Source: Collinsella sp. (GTDB lineage: Bacteria > Actinomycetota > Coriobacteriia > Coriobacteriales > Coriobacteriaceae). From it: a stretch of DNA of 49,226 nucleotides. The notes under the pieces are model-generated. The model was not told the origin of the DNA. It ran no database searches and saw only the letters and a list, made by a program, of their open reading frames with translations. The position numbers and the translations under genes are program-made. The stretch's first letter is position 1; each line of letters begins with the position of its first letter. Below are positions 8,197 to 16,463 of the stretch, one piece after another. The stretch covers positions 1 through 49,226 of the forward strand of contig DXMF01000046.1 in the NCBI GenBank assembly GCA_019414345.1. The letters run 5' to 3'.

Positions 8197-9331
8197 AGCA
8201 ACCGAAACCGCGCTTGCCTGCATCCGCGAGGAAGTCGAGCGCGCGTTCTCGTCGGCGCCGGGCGCCGTGCTCGAAGCCGCGCTCTCCCGGATCGCGCCCG
8301 CAGACGAGTGCGCCCGCGCCGCCGCGTACGCCGCATGGGACTCCATCGCGCACCCCTTGGGGGGATTGGGCGACTTTGAAGACGCCGTCGCGTGTATCGC
8401 CGCAGCTCAGGGGAGCGCCGAGGTGGCCGAGTTTCCTCGTGCGCTCGCGGTATTCTTCTCCGACAACGGGGTCGTTGCCGAAGGCGTGTCGCAAAGCGGA
8501 CAAGACGTGACGCGAGCCGTCGCGCGCAACATGTGCGAGGGGGCCACGAGCGCCTGCCGCATGGCGGCGTTCGCGGGTGCCGAGGTCGTGCCCGTCGACG
8601 TGGGTATGGCTCGGGGCATAGAAGACGCGCGCATGGTGCGCGCGAACGTGCGGCGGGGGAGCGGCAACATCGCGCACGGCTCCGCTATGTCTCGCGATGG
8701 GGCCGTGCGCGCGATCGAGGTCGGAATTGCCGTCGCGTGCGGGCTTGCCCGCGCCGGCGTGCGCCTTCTCGCCGCGGGCGAGATGGGCATCGGCAACACG
8801 ACCACCTCGGCGGCGGTGGCCGCAGTGCTCATCCGGGCGGACGCGCGGAGCCTCGTCGGGCGCGGCGCGGGGCTCTCGGACGCCTCGCTCGCGCGCAAGC
8901 GCGACGTGGTCGAGCGCGCTATCGACGCGAACTCGCCCGATCCCGCCGACCCGATCGACGTGCTCTCGAAGGTGGGCGGCTTCGACATCGCTGCGATGTG
9001 CGGCTTCTACCTGGGGGCCGCGGTCTCGAAGGCGCCGGCGCTCCTCGACGGGGTCATATCCTGCACGGCGGCCCTGTGCGCGGCGCGCCTGTGCCCCAAC
9101 GCCTTGGGCTACCTCGTGGGCACCCACGCATCAAGCGAACCCGCAAGCCGGGAGCTCCTTCGCGAGCTCGGTATAAAGGCGCCCCTCGACGCAGGCATGC
9201 ACTTGGGCGAGGGCGCGGGCGCCATGGCGTATCTGCCCCTTCTGGATTCGGCGCTGCGCGTGTACCGGGATGGGAAGACGTTCACGGCGACTGGCATGGC
9301 TGCTTACGAGCATTTCGAGGCCGGTAAATGA
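8189..9331 (+). CDS. cobT: nicotinate-nucleotide--dimethylbenzimidazole phosphoribosyltransferase
   Basis: 380-aa CobT, which activates the lower-ligand base with nicotinate mononucleotide to give the alpha-ribotide. ATG at 8189 has a good GAGAGGAG site and overlaps cbiA by 8 bp. Family blocks include FFSDNGVVAEGVSQSGQDVT, AGEMGIGNTTTSAAVAAVL and the C-terminal HLGEGAGAMAYLPLLDSA, whose Glu is the expected catalytic base. Slightly longer than typical (~350 aa) because of an N-terminal helical extension. No dimethylbenzimidazole synthesis genes (bluB, bza) are nearby, so the base is imported or made elsewhere. Confidence 0.93.
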   Translation: MAEATETALACIREEVERAFSSAPGAVLEAALSRIAPADECARAAAYAAWDSIAHPLGGLGDFEDAVACIAAAQGSAEVAEFPRALAVFFSDNGVVAEGVSQSGQDVTRAVARNMCEGATSACRMAAFAGAEVVPVDVGMARGIEDARMVRANVRRGSGNIAHGSAMSRDGAVRAIEVGIAVACGLARAGVRLLAAGEMGIGNTTTSAAVAAVLIRADARSLVGRGAGLSDASLARKRDVVERAIDANSPDPADPIDVLSKVGGFDIAAMCGFYLGAAVSKAPALLDGVISCTAALCAARLCPNALGYLVGTHASSEPASRELLRELGIKAPLDAGMHLGEGAGAMAYLPLLDSALRVYRDGKTFTATGMAAYEHFEAGK

Positions 9332-9876
9332 CGGTGACGCTCGTCATCGGTGCCGCCGCGAGCGGCAAGAGCCCCTACGCCGAGTCCCTGTGCCTCGGGC
9401 ACGACGGCCCTCGCGTGTACCTGGCAACGATGGAGCCCTTCGGGGAAGAGGGCGCCCGCCGCATCGCGCGCCATCGTGCGCTGCGCGAAGGCAAAGGGTT
9501 TTCCACCCTCGAGTGCTCGCGTGACGTGGGCGCCGCAGCGCCCGGGGTTCCGCGCGGCTGCACACTTCTTTTGGAGGACGTGGGCAACCTGGTTGCGAAC
9601 GAGCTTTTCGCGGAAGGCGGCTTGTCCCCACGTGACCCCGACGCTGCGGCGCGCGAGGTGCTCGGAGGCATCGAACGGCTCGCTCAGGCCGCTGCGTATA
9701 CGGTGGTGGTCACCGTCGACGTGTTCGCCGATGAGATGCGCTACGATGAGGGGACCGAGGCATGGAGGCGCGCGCTCGCGCGCGTGAACGCGGGCGTGGC
9801 GGCGCTGGCCGACCGCGCAGTCGAAGTGGTATGCGGGATTCCCGTGTGGATGAAAGGTGAAGGACCTACAAGGTGA
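9328..9876 (+). CDS. cobU: adenosylcobinamide kinase / adenosylcobinamide-phosphate guanylyltransferase
   Basis: 182-aa CobU, which phosphorylates adenosylcobinamide and then transfers GMP. The P-loop GAAASGKSPYAE is intact, RIARHRALR carries the His that becomes guanylylated in the family, LLLEDVGNLVANELF is the Walker-B-like block, and the end VVCGIPVWMKG is typical. Its ATG overlaps the cobT stop by 4 bp, and cobS starts inside its stop. A second, degraded CobU-like domain occurs two genes downstream (10637-11638). Confidence 0.92.
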   Translation: MTVTLVIGAAASGKSPYAESLCLGHDGPRVYLATMEPFGEEGARRIARHRALREGKGFSTLECSRDVGAAAPGVPRGCTLLLEDVGNLVANELFAEGGLSPRDPDAAAREVLGGIERLAQAAAYTVVVTVDVFADEMRYDEGTEAWRRALARVNAGVAALADRAVEVVCGIPVWMKGEGPTR

Positions 9877-10640
9877 AGATAGCAGAGGCAATCGGCGCGG
9901 CGTTCGGAACGTTCTCGCGCATCCCCGTCCCGAAATCGGCCTGGACCGATTTCGGGTCAACCCATGCGCTTGCCGCGTTTCCCCTGGTGGGCCTTGCGGA
10001 AGGGTTCCTCATGACGGCGTGGGGACACGTTGCGAACCTGCTCGGCGTGCCCGCGACCATCGTCGCGGCCGTGCTCGTGGCGCTGCCTGTGGCGGTGACG
10101 GGAGGCATCCACCTAGACGGGCTCTGCGACACCTCCGATGCGCTTGCAAGTTGGGCCCCGCGCGAGCGAAAGCTCGAGATCATGCACGACCCGCGGGCGG
10201 GCGCCTTCGGGGTCATCGGTGTTGTTGTGTACCTTATTCTGCAGTTTTCCCTGTTCACCGCGCTGCCGCTTACGGCGGGGGCGTTCCTCGCGCTTCTGTG
10301 CTCGCTCGTGTTCTCCCGCTCGCTTTCGGGGCTCGCCGTTGAATGCTGGCCTGCCGCGCGGGCGGACGGCATGGCCGCGGGGCTCTCGCCTGCGAAGAAG
10401 CGCGCGGCGATCGTCGTGCCGCTTTGCGCTTTCGCTGCGGCTTCGGCTGCAGGGATGGTCGCGTGCGCTCAGGCCGTCGGCGCCCTTATGGCGGTGGCGG
10501 GGCTTTTGGCGCTCGCGTGGTACCGCCATGTTGCCCTGTCCCGCTTCGGCGGGGTGACGGGGGATTTGGCCGGATGGTTTCTGCAATGGGCCGAGCTCGC
10601 GATGCTTGCCATGCTGGTGGCAGGGGGCATGCTCCTATGA
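9873..10640 (+). CDS. cobS: adenosylcobinamide-GDP ribazoletransferase (cobalamin synthase)
   Basis: 255-aa integral membrane enzyme that joins AdoCbi-GDP to alpha-ribazole phosphate. The N-terminal signature FGTFSRIPVPKS and the metal-binding GGIHLDGLCDTSDALAS (acidic residues on a cytoplasmic loop) are clear, with several hydrophobic segments from ~residue 60 to the end. GTG at 9873 overlaps the cobU TGA (GTGA). The 3' end overlaps the next gene by 4 bp. Length is normal. Confidence 0.93.
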   Translation: MKIAEAIGAAFGTFSRIPVPKSAWTDFGSTHALAAFPLVGLAEGFLMTAWGHVANLLGVPATIVAAVLVALPVAVTGGIHLDGLCDTSDALASWAPRERKLEIMHDPRAGAFGVIGVVVYLILQFSLFTALPLTAGAFLALLCSLVFSRSLSGLAVECWPAARADGMAAGLSPAKKRAAIVVPLCAFAAASAAGMVACAQAVGALMAVAGLLALAWYRHVALSRFGGVTGDLAGWFLQWAELAMLAMLVAGGMLL

Positions 10641-11638
10641 TGCTCGTGGTAGGTGGCGCGCATTCGGGGAAGAGGACCTTCGTGCGTGAAAAGCTCGGGT
10701 TCGCGGCGGACGATTTCGTCGACGCGGCGCAGCTTGCGGAGGGCGGCGTGCCCGCGGCTTTTGCCGGCCGCGTCGCATACCGTGCTGAGGAACTCGTACG
10801 CGCGCTCGACGCTGACCGGGCGCTCGAGCGGCTGATCGGCTTCGACGCAGTGATTCTGCCCTTGGTCGGCTCGGGGGTCGTCCCCATGCGTGCGGAAGAC
10901 GCCCAATGGCGCGAGCGCGCGGGGCGCCTGGGATGCGCGCTCGCTGCGCGCGCCGACGTCGTCGTGCGCATGACGTGCGGGATTCCCCAGGTCATCAAAG
11001 GAAACCTTGATGATGCGCCTCGAGGGACGCAGGGCGCGGGTGCGCCTTTGGAAGTCGTCTTCGTGCGCCATGGTGCTACGGCGGGCACGGAAGACCATCG
11101 CTACAGCGGGGCGGGCACCGACGAGCCCCTGTCGATTGCGGGCGAGCGCGCTTTGCGCGACCTCGCGTGCGATCGTGACGTGTTCCGTGTTATCACGAGC
11201 GGCATGGTCCGCACCGACCAGACGGCGCGCATCCTCTTCCCGAACGCGGAGCTTATGGCGTGCCCCGGTCTGCGCGAGATGGATTTCGGCGACTTCGAGG
11301 GGCGAAGCGCCGCCGAGCTTAAAGAGGATGCGCGCTATCGCGCCTGGGTAGACTCCTGGTGCGAGACGCGCTGCCCGCATGGCGAGGACAAGAGCGATTT
11401 CACCCGCCGCGTCGTCGCGGCGTTTCGGGAGGCGTGCAAATCGGAGCGCGCCCAGGGGAGCGGGCGCGCCGTCTTCGTCGTTCACGCGGGTACCGTGAAA
11501 GCGCTGCTCTCCGAGCTAGCTGTCCCGAAAATGGGATACTTTGACGTGCATACCGAGCCGGGCGGCGCATGGGCCGCCACCTGGGATGGGCGCTGCCTTC
11601 GCGACGTTCGCCCCGCTTCGGGGGGCGATGCCCGGTGA
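10637..11638 (+). CDS. fusion of a degenerate CobU-like domain with a CobC-like histidine phosphatase
   Basis: 333 aa in two parts. Residues ~1-125 look like a shortened CobU: an NTP-binding start (VVGGAHSGKR) and the CobU-like end VVVRMTCGIPQVIKG. However, the Ser/Thr after the P-loop Lys is replaced by Arg, and the guanylylated-His block (RIxRH) is missing, so kinase/transferase activity is doubtful. Residues ~137-333 are a phosphoglycerate-mutase-type phosphatase with the catalytic FVRHGATAG, ITSGMVRTDQTA, REMDFGDFEGRS and VVHAGTVKALL, fitting alpha-ribazole-5'-phosphate phosphatase (CobC), the last step that is otherwise missing here. It starts ATGATG with a 4-bp overlap with cobS; the alternative start is 3 bases later. 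Confidence 0.82.
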   Translation: MMLVVGGAHSGKRTFVREKLGFAADDFVDAAQLAEGGVPAAFAGRVAYRAEELVRALDADRALERLIGFDAVILPLVGSGVVPMRAEDAQWRERAGRLGCALAARADVVVRMTCGIPQVIKGNLDDAPRGTQGAGAPLEVVFVRHGATAGTEDHRYSGAGTDEPLSIAGERALRDLACDRDVFRVITSGMVRTDQTARILFPNAELMACPGLREMDFGDFEGRSAAELKEDARYRAWVDSWCETRCPHGEDKSDFTRRVVAAFREACKSERAQGSGRAVFVVHAGTVKALLSELAVPKMGYFDVHTEPGGAWAATWDGRCLRDVRPASGGDAR

Positions 11639-12612
11639 TGACGATTCTTGCCGTCGCCGCCGGGTTCGCGGCCGACCTTGCCTTCGGCGACCCGCGCTGG
11701 CTTCCCCATCCCGTCGTCGCCATGGGGCGCGCGATCACGTGGGCCGAAGGCCGCCTGCGGGGCGCGTGCCCGCAAACGTCCGCGGGCACGCGCGCCGCAG
11801 GGCTTGTGCTTGCCGTGGCGCTTCCGCTTGCGTGTGGGCTTTTGACCTGGGGAATCCTGCATCTTTGCGGCATGGTTCACTCCGGCTTGCGCTTCGTGGC
11901 CGAGGCATGGGCGAGCTATCAGATTCTCGCGGCATGCGAGCTGCGCCGCCAGAGCCTGGCCGTGGCCCGCGCGTTCTCGAAGGGCGGCCTTGTCGCGGCG
12001 CGCGAAGCCGTCGGGCTCATCGTGGGACGCGACACGTCTGTTCTCGACGAGCACGGCGTCGCGCGCGCCGCCGTGGAAACGGTGGCGGAGAACGCGAGCG
12101 ACGGTGTCATCGCGCCGCTTTTCTACCTTATGATCGGGGGTGCGCCCTTGGGCATGGCGTACAAGGCGGTGAACACGCTCGACAGCATGGTGGGCTACAA
12201 AAACGAGCGCTACATCGACTTCGGCTGCGCCTCGGCGCGCCTCGACGATGCGGTGAATTGGATCCCCTCGCGGTTATCGGCCCTGCTCATGATCGCCGTG
12301 TGCCCGATCGTCGGGCTCGACGCGCGCGGGGCGGCGCGCATCTGGCTCCGCGACAGGCGTCGCCATGCGAGCCCGAACGCGGCGCAGACCGAGTCAGCGT
12401 GCGCGGGCGCGCTCGGGCTGCGCCTGGCAGGACCCGCGGTGTATTTCGGCAAGCTCGTTGAGAAACCGACGATAGGCGATGCGTCCCGCGAAATCGAGTG
12501 GGGCGACATCGTTCGGGCGACAAGGCTCATGCTCGCCGCGTCCGTATGCGCGCTCGTCGTCTTCGGCGCTGCGCGCGCGGCGGTCGTGCTCGCCGTGGGG
12601 GCGATGTCATGA
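11638..12612 (+). CDS. cbiB: adenosylcobinamide-phosphate synthase
   Basis: 324-aa membrane protein that attaches the aminopropanol arm to adenosylcobyric acid. The start GFAADLAFGDPRWLPHPVVAMGRAI is the CbiB signature, followed by ETVAENASDGVIAPLFY, AYKAVNTLDSMVGYKNERY and DAVNWIPSRLSALL. Several hydrophobic segments fit a polytopic enzyme. ATG at 11638 shares a base with the previous stop; an in-frame GTG at 11635 is an equally plausible start. Length is normal. Confidence 0.93.
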   Translation: MTILAVAAGFAADLAFGDPRWLPHPVVAMGRAITWAEGRLRGACPQTSAGTRAAGLVLAVALPLACGLLTWGILHLCGMVHSGLRFVAEAWASYQILAACELRRQSLAVARAFSKGGLVAAREAVGLIVGRDTSVLDEHGVARAAVETVAENASDGVIAPLFYLMIGGAPLGMAYKAVNTLDSMVGYKNERYIDFGCASARLDDAVNWIPSRLSALLMIAVCPIVGLDARGAARIWLRDRRRHASPNAAQTESACAGALGLRLAGPAVYFGKLVEKPTIGDASREIEWGDIVRATRLMLAASVCALVVFGAARAAVVLAVGAMS

Positions 12613-13817
12613 GGGAAGACCACGCCGCGCCCCGGGCTGCCGGGGGGATCCTGCGCTCCCGTACGCATGGGGGCAGCGCGCAATCGCTCGGCATCGCTTG
12701 CGAAAGGGGCGCCTCCGACCTCATTGACTTCTCGGTGAACGTGAATCCGGCAGGCCCCTCGCCGCGCGCCATCGCCGCAGCTTGCAAGGCGCTTTCTCGA
12801 ATCGACGCCTACCCCGATAGGGAAAGCCTCGCCCTCGTTCGCGCCCTAGCGCGCGCCCAGGGCATTCCCGAAGATACTATCGTTTGCGGCGCGGGCGCGT
12901 CCGACATCATCTGGCGGCTCGCCGCGGCGGTGCGCCCGAAACGCATCGTCGTGTGCGCGCCGACGTTTTCTGAATATGCGGAGGCGGCATCGTACTACGG
13001 CGCATGCGTGCAGGAGTTCTCGCTCTCCGAAGCGGACGACTTCGACGTGCCCGCCTCCTTCGCCCGCGCGATCGAGGGGCCGGGAGACGTGGCGTACCTC
13101 TGCAATCCGAACAACCCGACGGGGCGCCTCGTCGACCCCAGCGTGATCGAGGCCGCGGCTTGCCGCTGCGAGCAGGTGGGCGCGCTGCTCGTCGTGGACG
13201 AGTGCTTCCTCGGATTTGCGCCCGACGCCCGCGAAAGGAGCGTGGCCGCACGCGCCGCGTGTTCGCGCCATGTGGCCGTGCTCTCCGCGTTCACCAAGCT
13301 CTACGGAATGGCGGGGTTGCGGTTGGGATATCTGATCAGCGGAAACGCCCAACTCATCGAGGGGATTCGCCGGGCGGGGCAGGCGTGGCCCGTCTCCTCG
13401 GTCGCCGAGGCCGCGGGCATCGCCGCCCTGGAAGACATTGAATACGTCTCGCGCACGCGCGATGTATTGGCGGGCGAGCGAGCGTGGCTTTCCCACGAGC
13501 TCTCCTCGCTCGGGCTTTCCGTCGTGCCGTCGGATGCGAACTTCCTTTTAGTCCGCACGCCGGCGAAAGACATCCCCGAGCGCCTGTATAATCAGGGGGT
13601 TTTGGTCCGCACGTGCGACTCGTTTTCGGTACTGTCCCGTTTCTGGTGCCGCGTCGCGGTGCGCACGCGCAAGGAGAACGCCCGGCTTGCGATGGCGTTC
13701 GGCCGCGCACTTCGGGCGGAAGGTGCACCGGGCGAAGGCGAACCCGACGAACGGGGCGGCGCTATGGCGGGCGCGGATGGCCGAGGCTTGGCGAAGGAGG
13801 TCGATACCCGTGGGTAG
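12609..13817 (+). CDS. cobD: L-threonine-O-3-phosphate decarboxylase
   Basis: 402-aa PLP-dependent class I/II aminotransferase-fold enzyme that makes (R)-1-aminopropan-2-yl phosphate for CbiB. It shows LIDFSVNVNPAGPS, GAGASDIIWRL, YLCNPNNPTGRLV, VVDECFLGF and the PLP-lysine site SAFTKLYGMAGLRLGY. The last ~35 residues are a Gly/Glu/Asp-rich extension not expected in the family; its codons contain the ribosome site for cbiP. ATG at 12609 overlaps the cbiB stop by 4 bp. A histidinol-phosphate aminotransferase is the closest alternative, but the operon makes CobD far more likely. Confidence 0.9.
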   Translation: MREDHAAPRAAGGILRSRTHGGSAQSLGIACERGASDLIDFSVNVNPAGPSPRAIAAACKALSRIDAYPDRESLALVRALARAQGIPEDTIVCGAGASDIIWRLAAAVRPKRIVVCAPTFSEYAEAASYYGACVQEFSLSEADDFDVPASFARAIEGPGDVAYLCNPNNPTGRLVDPSVIEAAACRCEQVGALLVVDECFLGFAPDARERSVAARAACSRHVAVLSAFTKLYGMAGLRLGYLISGNAQLIEGIRRAGQAWPVSSVAEAAGIAALEDIEYVSRTRDVLAGERAWLSHELSSLGLSVVPSDANFLLVRTPAKDIPERLYNQGVLVRTCDSFSVLSRFWCRVAVRTRKENARLAMAFGRALRAEGAPGEGEPDERGGAMAGADGRGLAKEVDTRG

Positions 13818-15309
13818 GGCCAAGCCCATCATGATCCAGGGCACCATGTCGAACGCGGGGAAGAGCCTGCTTGCGGCGGGGCTGTGCCGCGTGCTTTCGC
13901 AGGACGGCCTTCGCGTGACTCCCTTCAAGAGCCAGAACATGGCACTCAACAGCGGTGTCACGGCCGACGGGCTCGAGATGGGGCGCGCCCAGATCATGCA
14001 GGCCGAGGCGTGCGGCATCGCGCCCGACGTGCGCATGAACCCCATCCTGCTCAAGCCCGAAAGCGGCCACCGAAGCCAGCTCATCGTGGCCGGCAAGGCG
14101 CAGGGAGCCTTCGCTGCGAGGGACTACTTCGCGCGAAAGAAGGCGCTCATGCCGCAGATTTTGGAGGCGTTCGATTCGCTCGCGGAGGAAAACGACGTCA
14201 TCGTCATCGAGGGCGCCGGCAGCCCCGCCGAAATCAACCTTGCCGAAAACGACATCGTCAACATGGGGCTCGCGCGCGCCGTGTCCTCCCCCGTGCTGCT
14301 CGCGGGCGACATCGACCCAGGCGGGGTGTTTGCCCAGCTCTACGGCACGGTCGCGCTCCTTGCGCCCGAGGACCGCGCGCTTTTGCGGGGGCTTGTGGTG
14401 AACAAGTTCCGCGGCGATGTGGAAATCCTGCGCCCGGGTTTGGCCCCGCTCGAGAAGATGTGCGGGGTTCCCGTCGTGGGGGTCGTGCCGTATCTTACGC
14501 TCGACCTGGACGACGAGGACTCGCTCGCGCCGCGCCTATCTGCCCGCGAGACGCGCGGCGTCATCGACGTCGCCGTCGTGCGTCTTCCGCATCTGTCGAA
14601 CTTCACCGACTTCGACCCGCTTTCGCGCGTGCCCGGCGTGGGCGTGCGCTACGTTTCCTCGACGACCGATCTGGGCCGACCCGACCTGGTGGTGCTTCCC
14701 GGCTCGAAGACTACGCTCGACGACGCGCGCTGGCTTGCGGCTAGCGGCATCGGGGCCTGTGTACGCGCGCTTTCGGGCGCGGGCACGCCGGTGCTCGGCA
14801 TATGCGGAGGCTACCAGCTTTTGGGAGACGAGCTTTCCGACCCGCACGGCAGGGAAGGCGCTGGAACCGCGCGCGGGCTCGGGCTCATCCCTGCAAGTAC
14901 GGTGTTCAAGGAGGAAAAGCGCCTCGCCCAGTCGGCACTGCGCATCACGGGCGCCCAAGGCGCGTTCTCGGTGTGGAACGGCATGACGGCGCGCGGGTAC
15001 GAGATTCACGACGGCGAAACGACCGTCTCTTGCGCCTCTGCGGGCACGATTGGCGGCAAACCAGAAGGCGCGGCCTGCGGAAACGTGTTCGGAACCTATC
15101 TCCACGGCCTGTTCGACGAACCGGGGGTGGCGCTCGCCCTCGCGCGCTCGCTCGCGCGCATGCGCGGCCTGCCCGAGAGCGTCGTGGGTGCTGCGGGCGC
15201 GGCGTCCGCGGCCGATCACCGTGCGCGCGAGTTCGACCGCCTGGCCGACGTCGTGCGCGGGGCGCTCGACATGGAGTATGTCTACCGCATTATCGAGGAG
15301 GGCGTATGA
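13810..15309 (+). CDS. cbiP: cobyric acid synthase
   Basis: 499-aa glutamine-dependent amidotransferase that amidates side chains b, d, e and g of adenosyl-cobyrinate diamide. GTG at 13810 is chosen because AGGAGGT sits 9 bases upstream; ATG at 13831 would cut into the conserved N-terminus. Blocks: IQGTMSNAGKSLLAAGLCR (P-loop-like), TPFKSQNMALNSGVT, EGAGSPAEINL, DIDPGGVFAQLYGT, the glutaminase nucleophile in LGICGGYQLLG, and TYLHGLFD with the catalytic His. Overlaps cobD by 8 bp and cobA by 4 bp. Confidence 0.95.
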   Translation: MGRAKPIMIQGTMSNAGKSLLAAGLCRVLSQDGLRVTPFKSQNMALNSGVTADGLEMGRAQIMQAEACGIAPDVRMNPILLKPESGHRSQLIVAGKAQGAFAARDYFARKKALMPQILEAFDSLAEENDVIVIEGAGSPAEINLAENDIVNMGLARAVSSPVLLAGDIDPGGVFAQLYGTVALLAPEDRALLRGLVVNKFRGDVEILRPGLAPLEKMCGVPVVGVVPYLTLDLDDEDSLAPRLSARETRGVIDVAVVRLPHLSNFTDFDPLSRVPGVGVRYVSSTTDLGRPDLVVLPGSKTTLDDARWLAASGIGACVRALSGAGTPVLGICGGYQLLGDELSDPHGREGAGTARGLGLIPASTVFKEEKRLAQSALRITGAQGAFSVWNGMTARGYEIHDGETTVSCASAGTIGGKPEGAACGNVFGTYLHGLFDEPGVALALARSLARMRGLPESVVGAAGAASAADHRAREFDRLADVVRGALDMEYVYRIIEEGV

Positions 15310-15821
15310 TCCACGTGTATCATGGCGACGGCAAAGGCAAGACCACGGCGGCGATGGGCCTCGCCCTTCGCATGCTCGCTGCAGGTCGCCGCGTCGTCGT
15401 CGTGCAGTTCCTGAAAGACGGCGAAAGCGGGGAGGTGCGCCTGCTCGCCGAGCATTTCGGCGTGCCCGTGTTCGCGGGGAAGGCGTCGGACAAGTTTACC
15501 TGGTCGATGACGTCGGAAGAACTTGCCGCGACGTGCGAGCTGCACGATGGGAACCTCGCTTCCGCGCTCGCCGAGCTCGAGGGCGCGCAAGAGGGACTGC
15601 TCGTGCTCGACGAGGCGCTCGACGCGCTTTCGAAGGGGCTTGTTGACGAGGCGCTCGTGGACCGCGCGCTCGATATGTCCGCGCGCGGCGTCGAAGTAGC
15701 GCTCACCGGGCGCGCGCCTTCCCGCAAGATCGTGGAGAAGGCCGACTACATAACCGAGATGCGGTGCGAGAAACATCCCTACGAGCAGGGGATATGTGCA
15801 AGGGAAGGAGTGGAGTACTAG
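15306..15821 (+). CDS. cobA: cob(I)yrinic acid a,c-diamide adenosyltransferase (BtuR/CobA type)
   Basis: 171-aa ATP:corrinoid adenosyltransferase. The unusual P-loop GDGKGKTTAAMGLALR (~residues 6-21) and VVVVQFLKDGESGE are diagnostic for the CobA/BtuR family, with LLVLDEALDALSKGL as the Walker B region and GVEVALTGRAPSR near the end. It adenosylates corrinoids before the CbiP step. ATG at 15306 overlaps the cbiP stop; cbiC starts on the base after its own stop. Length is normal. Confidence 0.93.
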   Translation: MIHVYHGDGKGKTTAAMGLALRMLAAGRRVVVVQFLKDGESGEVRLLAEHFGVPVFAGKASDKFTWSMTSEELAATCELHDGNLASALAELEGAQEGLLVLDEALDALSKGLVDEALVDRALDMSARGVEVALTGRAPSRKIVEKADYITEMRCEKHPYEQGICAREGVEY

Positions 15822-16463
15822 ATGGATTCCAAGGAGATGGCGCCCGGCGACATCGAGCGGCGCAGCTTCGAGATCATCACCGAAGAGCTCGGTGGCCGCA
15901 CGTTCCCGCCGCTCGAAGAGCCCGTCGTGAAGCGCGTCATCCACACCACTGCCGACTTCTCGTACGCCGATTCTCTCGTGTTCACCCATGACGCCGCGCA
16001 CTGTGCGCTCGACGCACTGCGCGCAGGGGCCACGGTGCTCACCGACACGAACATGGCGCTCGCAGGCATAAGCAAGCCCGCGCTCGAGAAGCTCGGCTGC
16101 AAGGCCGTGTGCTACATGGCCGACCCTGATGTCGCCGCGGCTGCGCGCGCCACGGGCACGACTCGCGCCGTTGCGAGCATGGACAAAGCTAGCGGCATTG
16201 AGGGTCCGCTCATCGTGGCCGTCGGCAACGCTCCCACAGCACTTCTGCGCCTCGCCGAGCTCATGGACGCGGGGAAGATCGCGCCCGCGCTCGTCGTTGG
16301 GGTGCCGGTCGGGTTTGTGAACGTGGTCGAGGCGAAAGAGGAGTTACTCGCGCGACGCGTGCCGGCCATCGTCGCGAGGGGTCGCAAGGGCGGCTCGAAC
16401 GTGGCGGCCGCCATTATGAACGCGCTGCTCTACCAGATCACGCGCCCAGGCGGCCCGAAGTGA
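15822..16463 (+). CDS. cbiC: cobalt-precorrin-8 methylmutase
   Basis: 213-aa CbiC/CobH that moves the C11 methyl to C12, giving cobyrinate. The catalytic His lies in VVKRVIHTTADFSYADS (~residue 40); other blocks are VLTDTNMALAGI, GNAPTALLRLAEL and the C-terminal GVPVGFVNVVEAKEEL. No gap to cobA (ATG directly after TAG); GTGA overlap with cbiJ. Intact by length and motifs. Confidence 0.95.
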   Translation: MDSKEMAPGDIERRSFEIITEELGGRTFPPLEEPVVKRVIHTTADFSYADSLVFTHDAAHCALDALRAGATVLTDTNMALAGISKPALEKLGCKAVCYMADPDVAAAARATGTTRAVASMDKASGIEGPLIVAVGNAPTALLRLAELMDAGKIAPALVVGVPVGFVNVVEAKEELLARRVPAIVARGRKGGSNVAAAIMNALLYQITRPGGPK

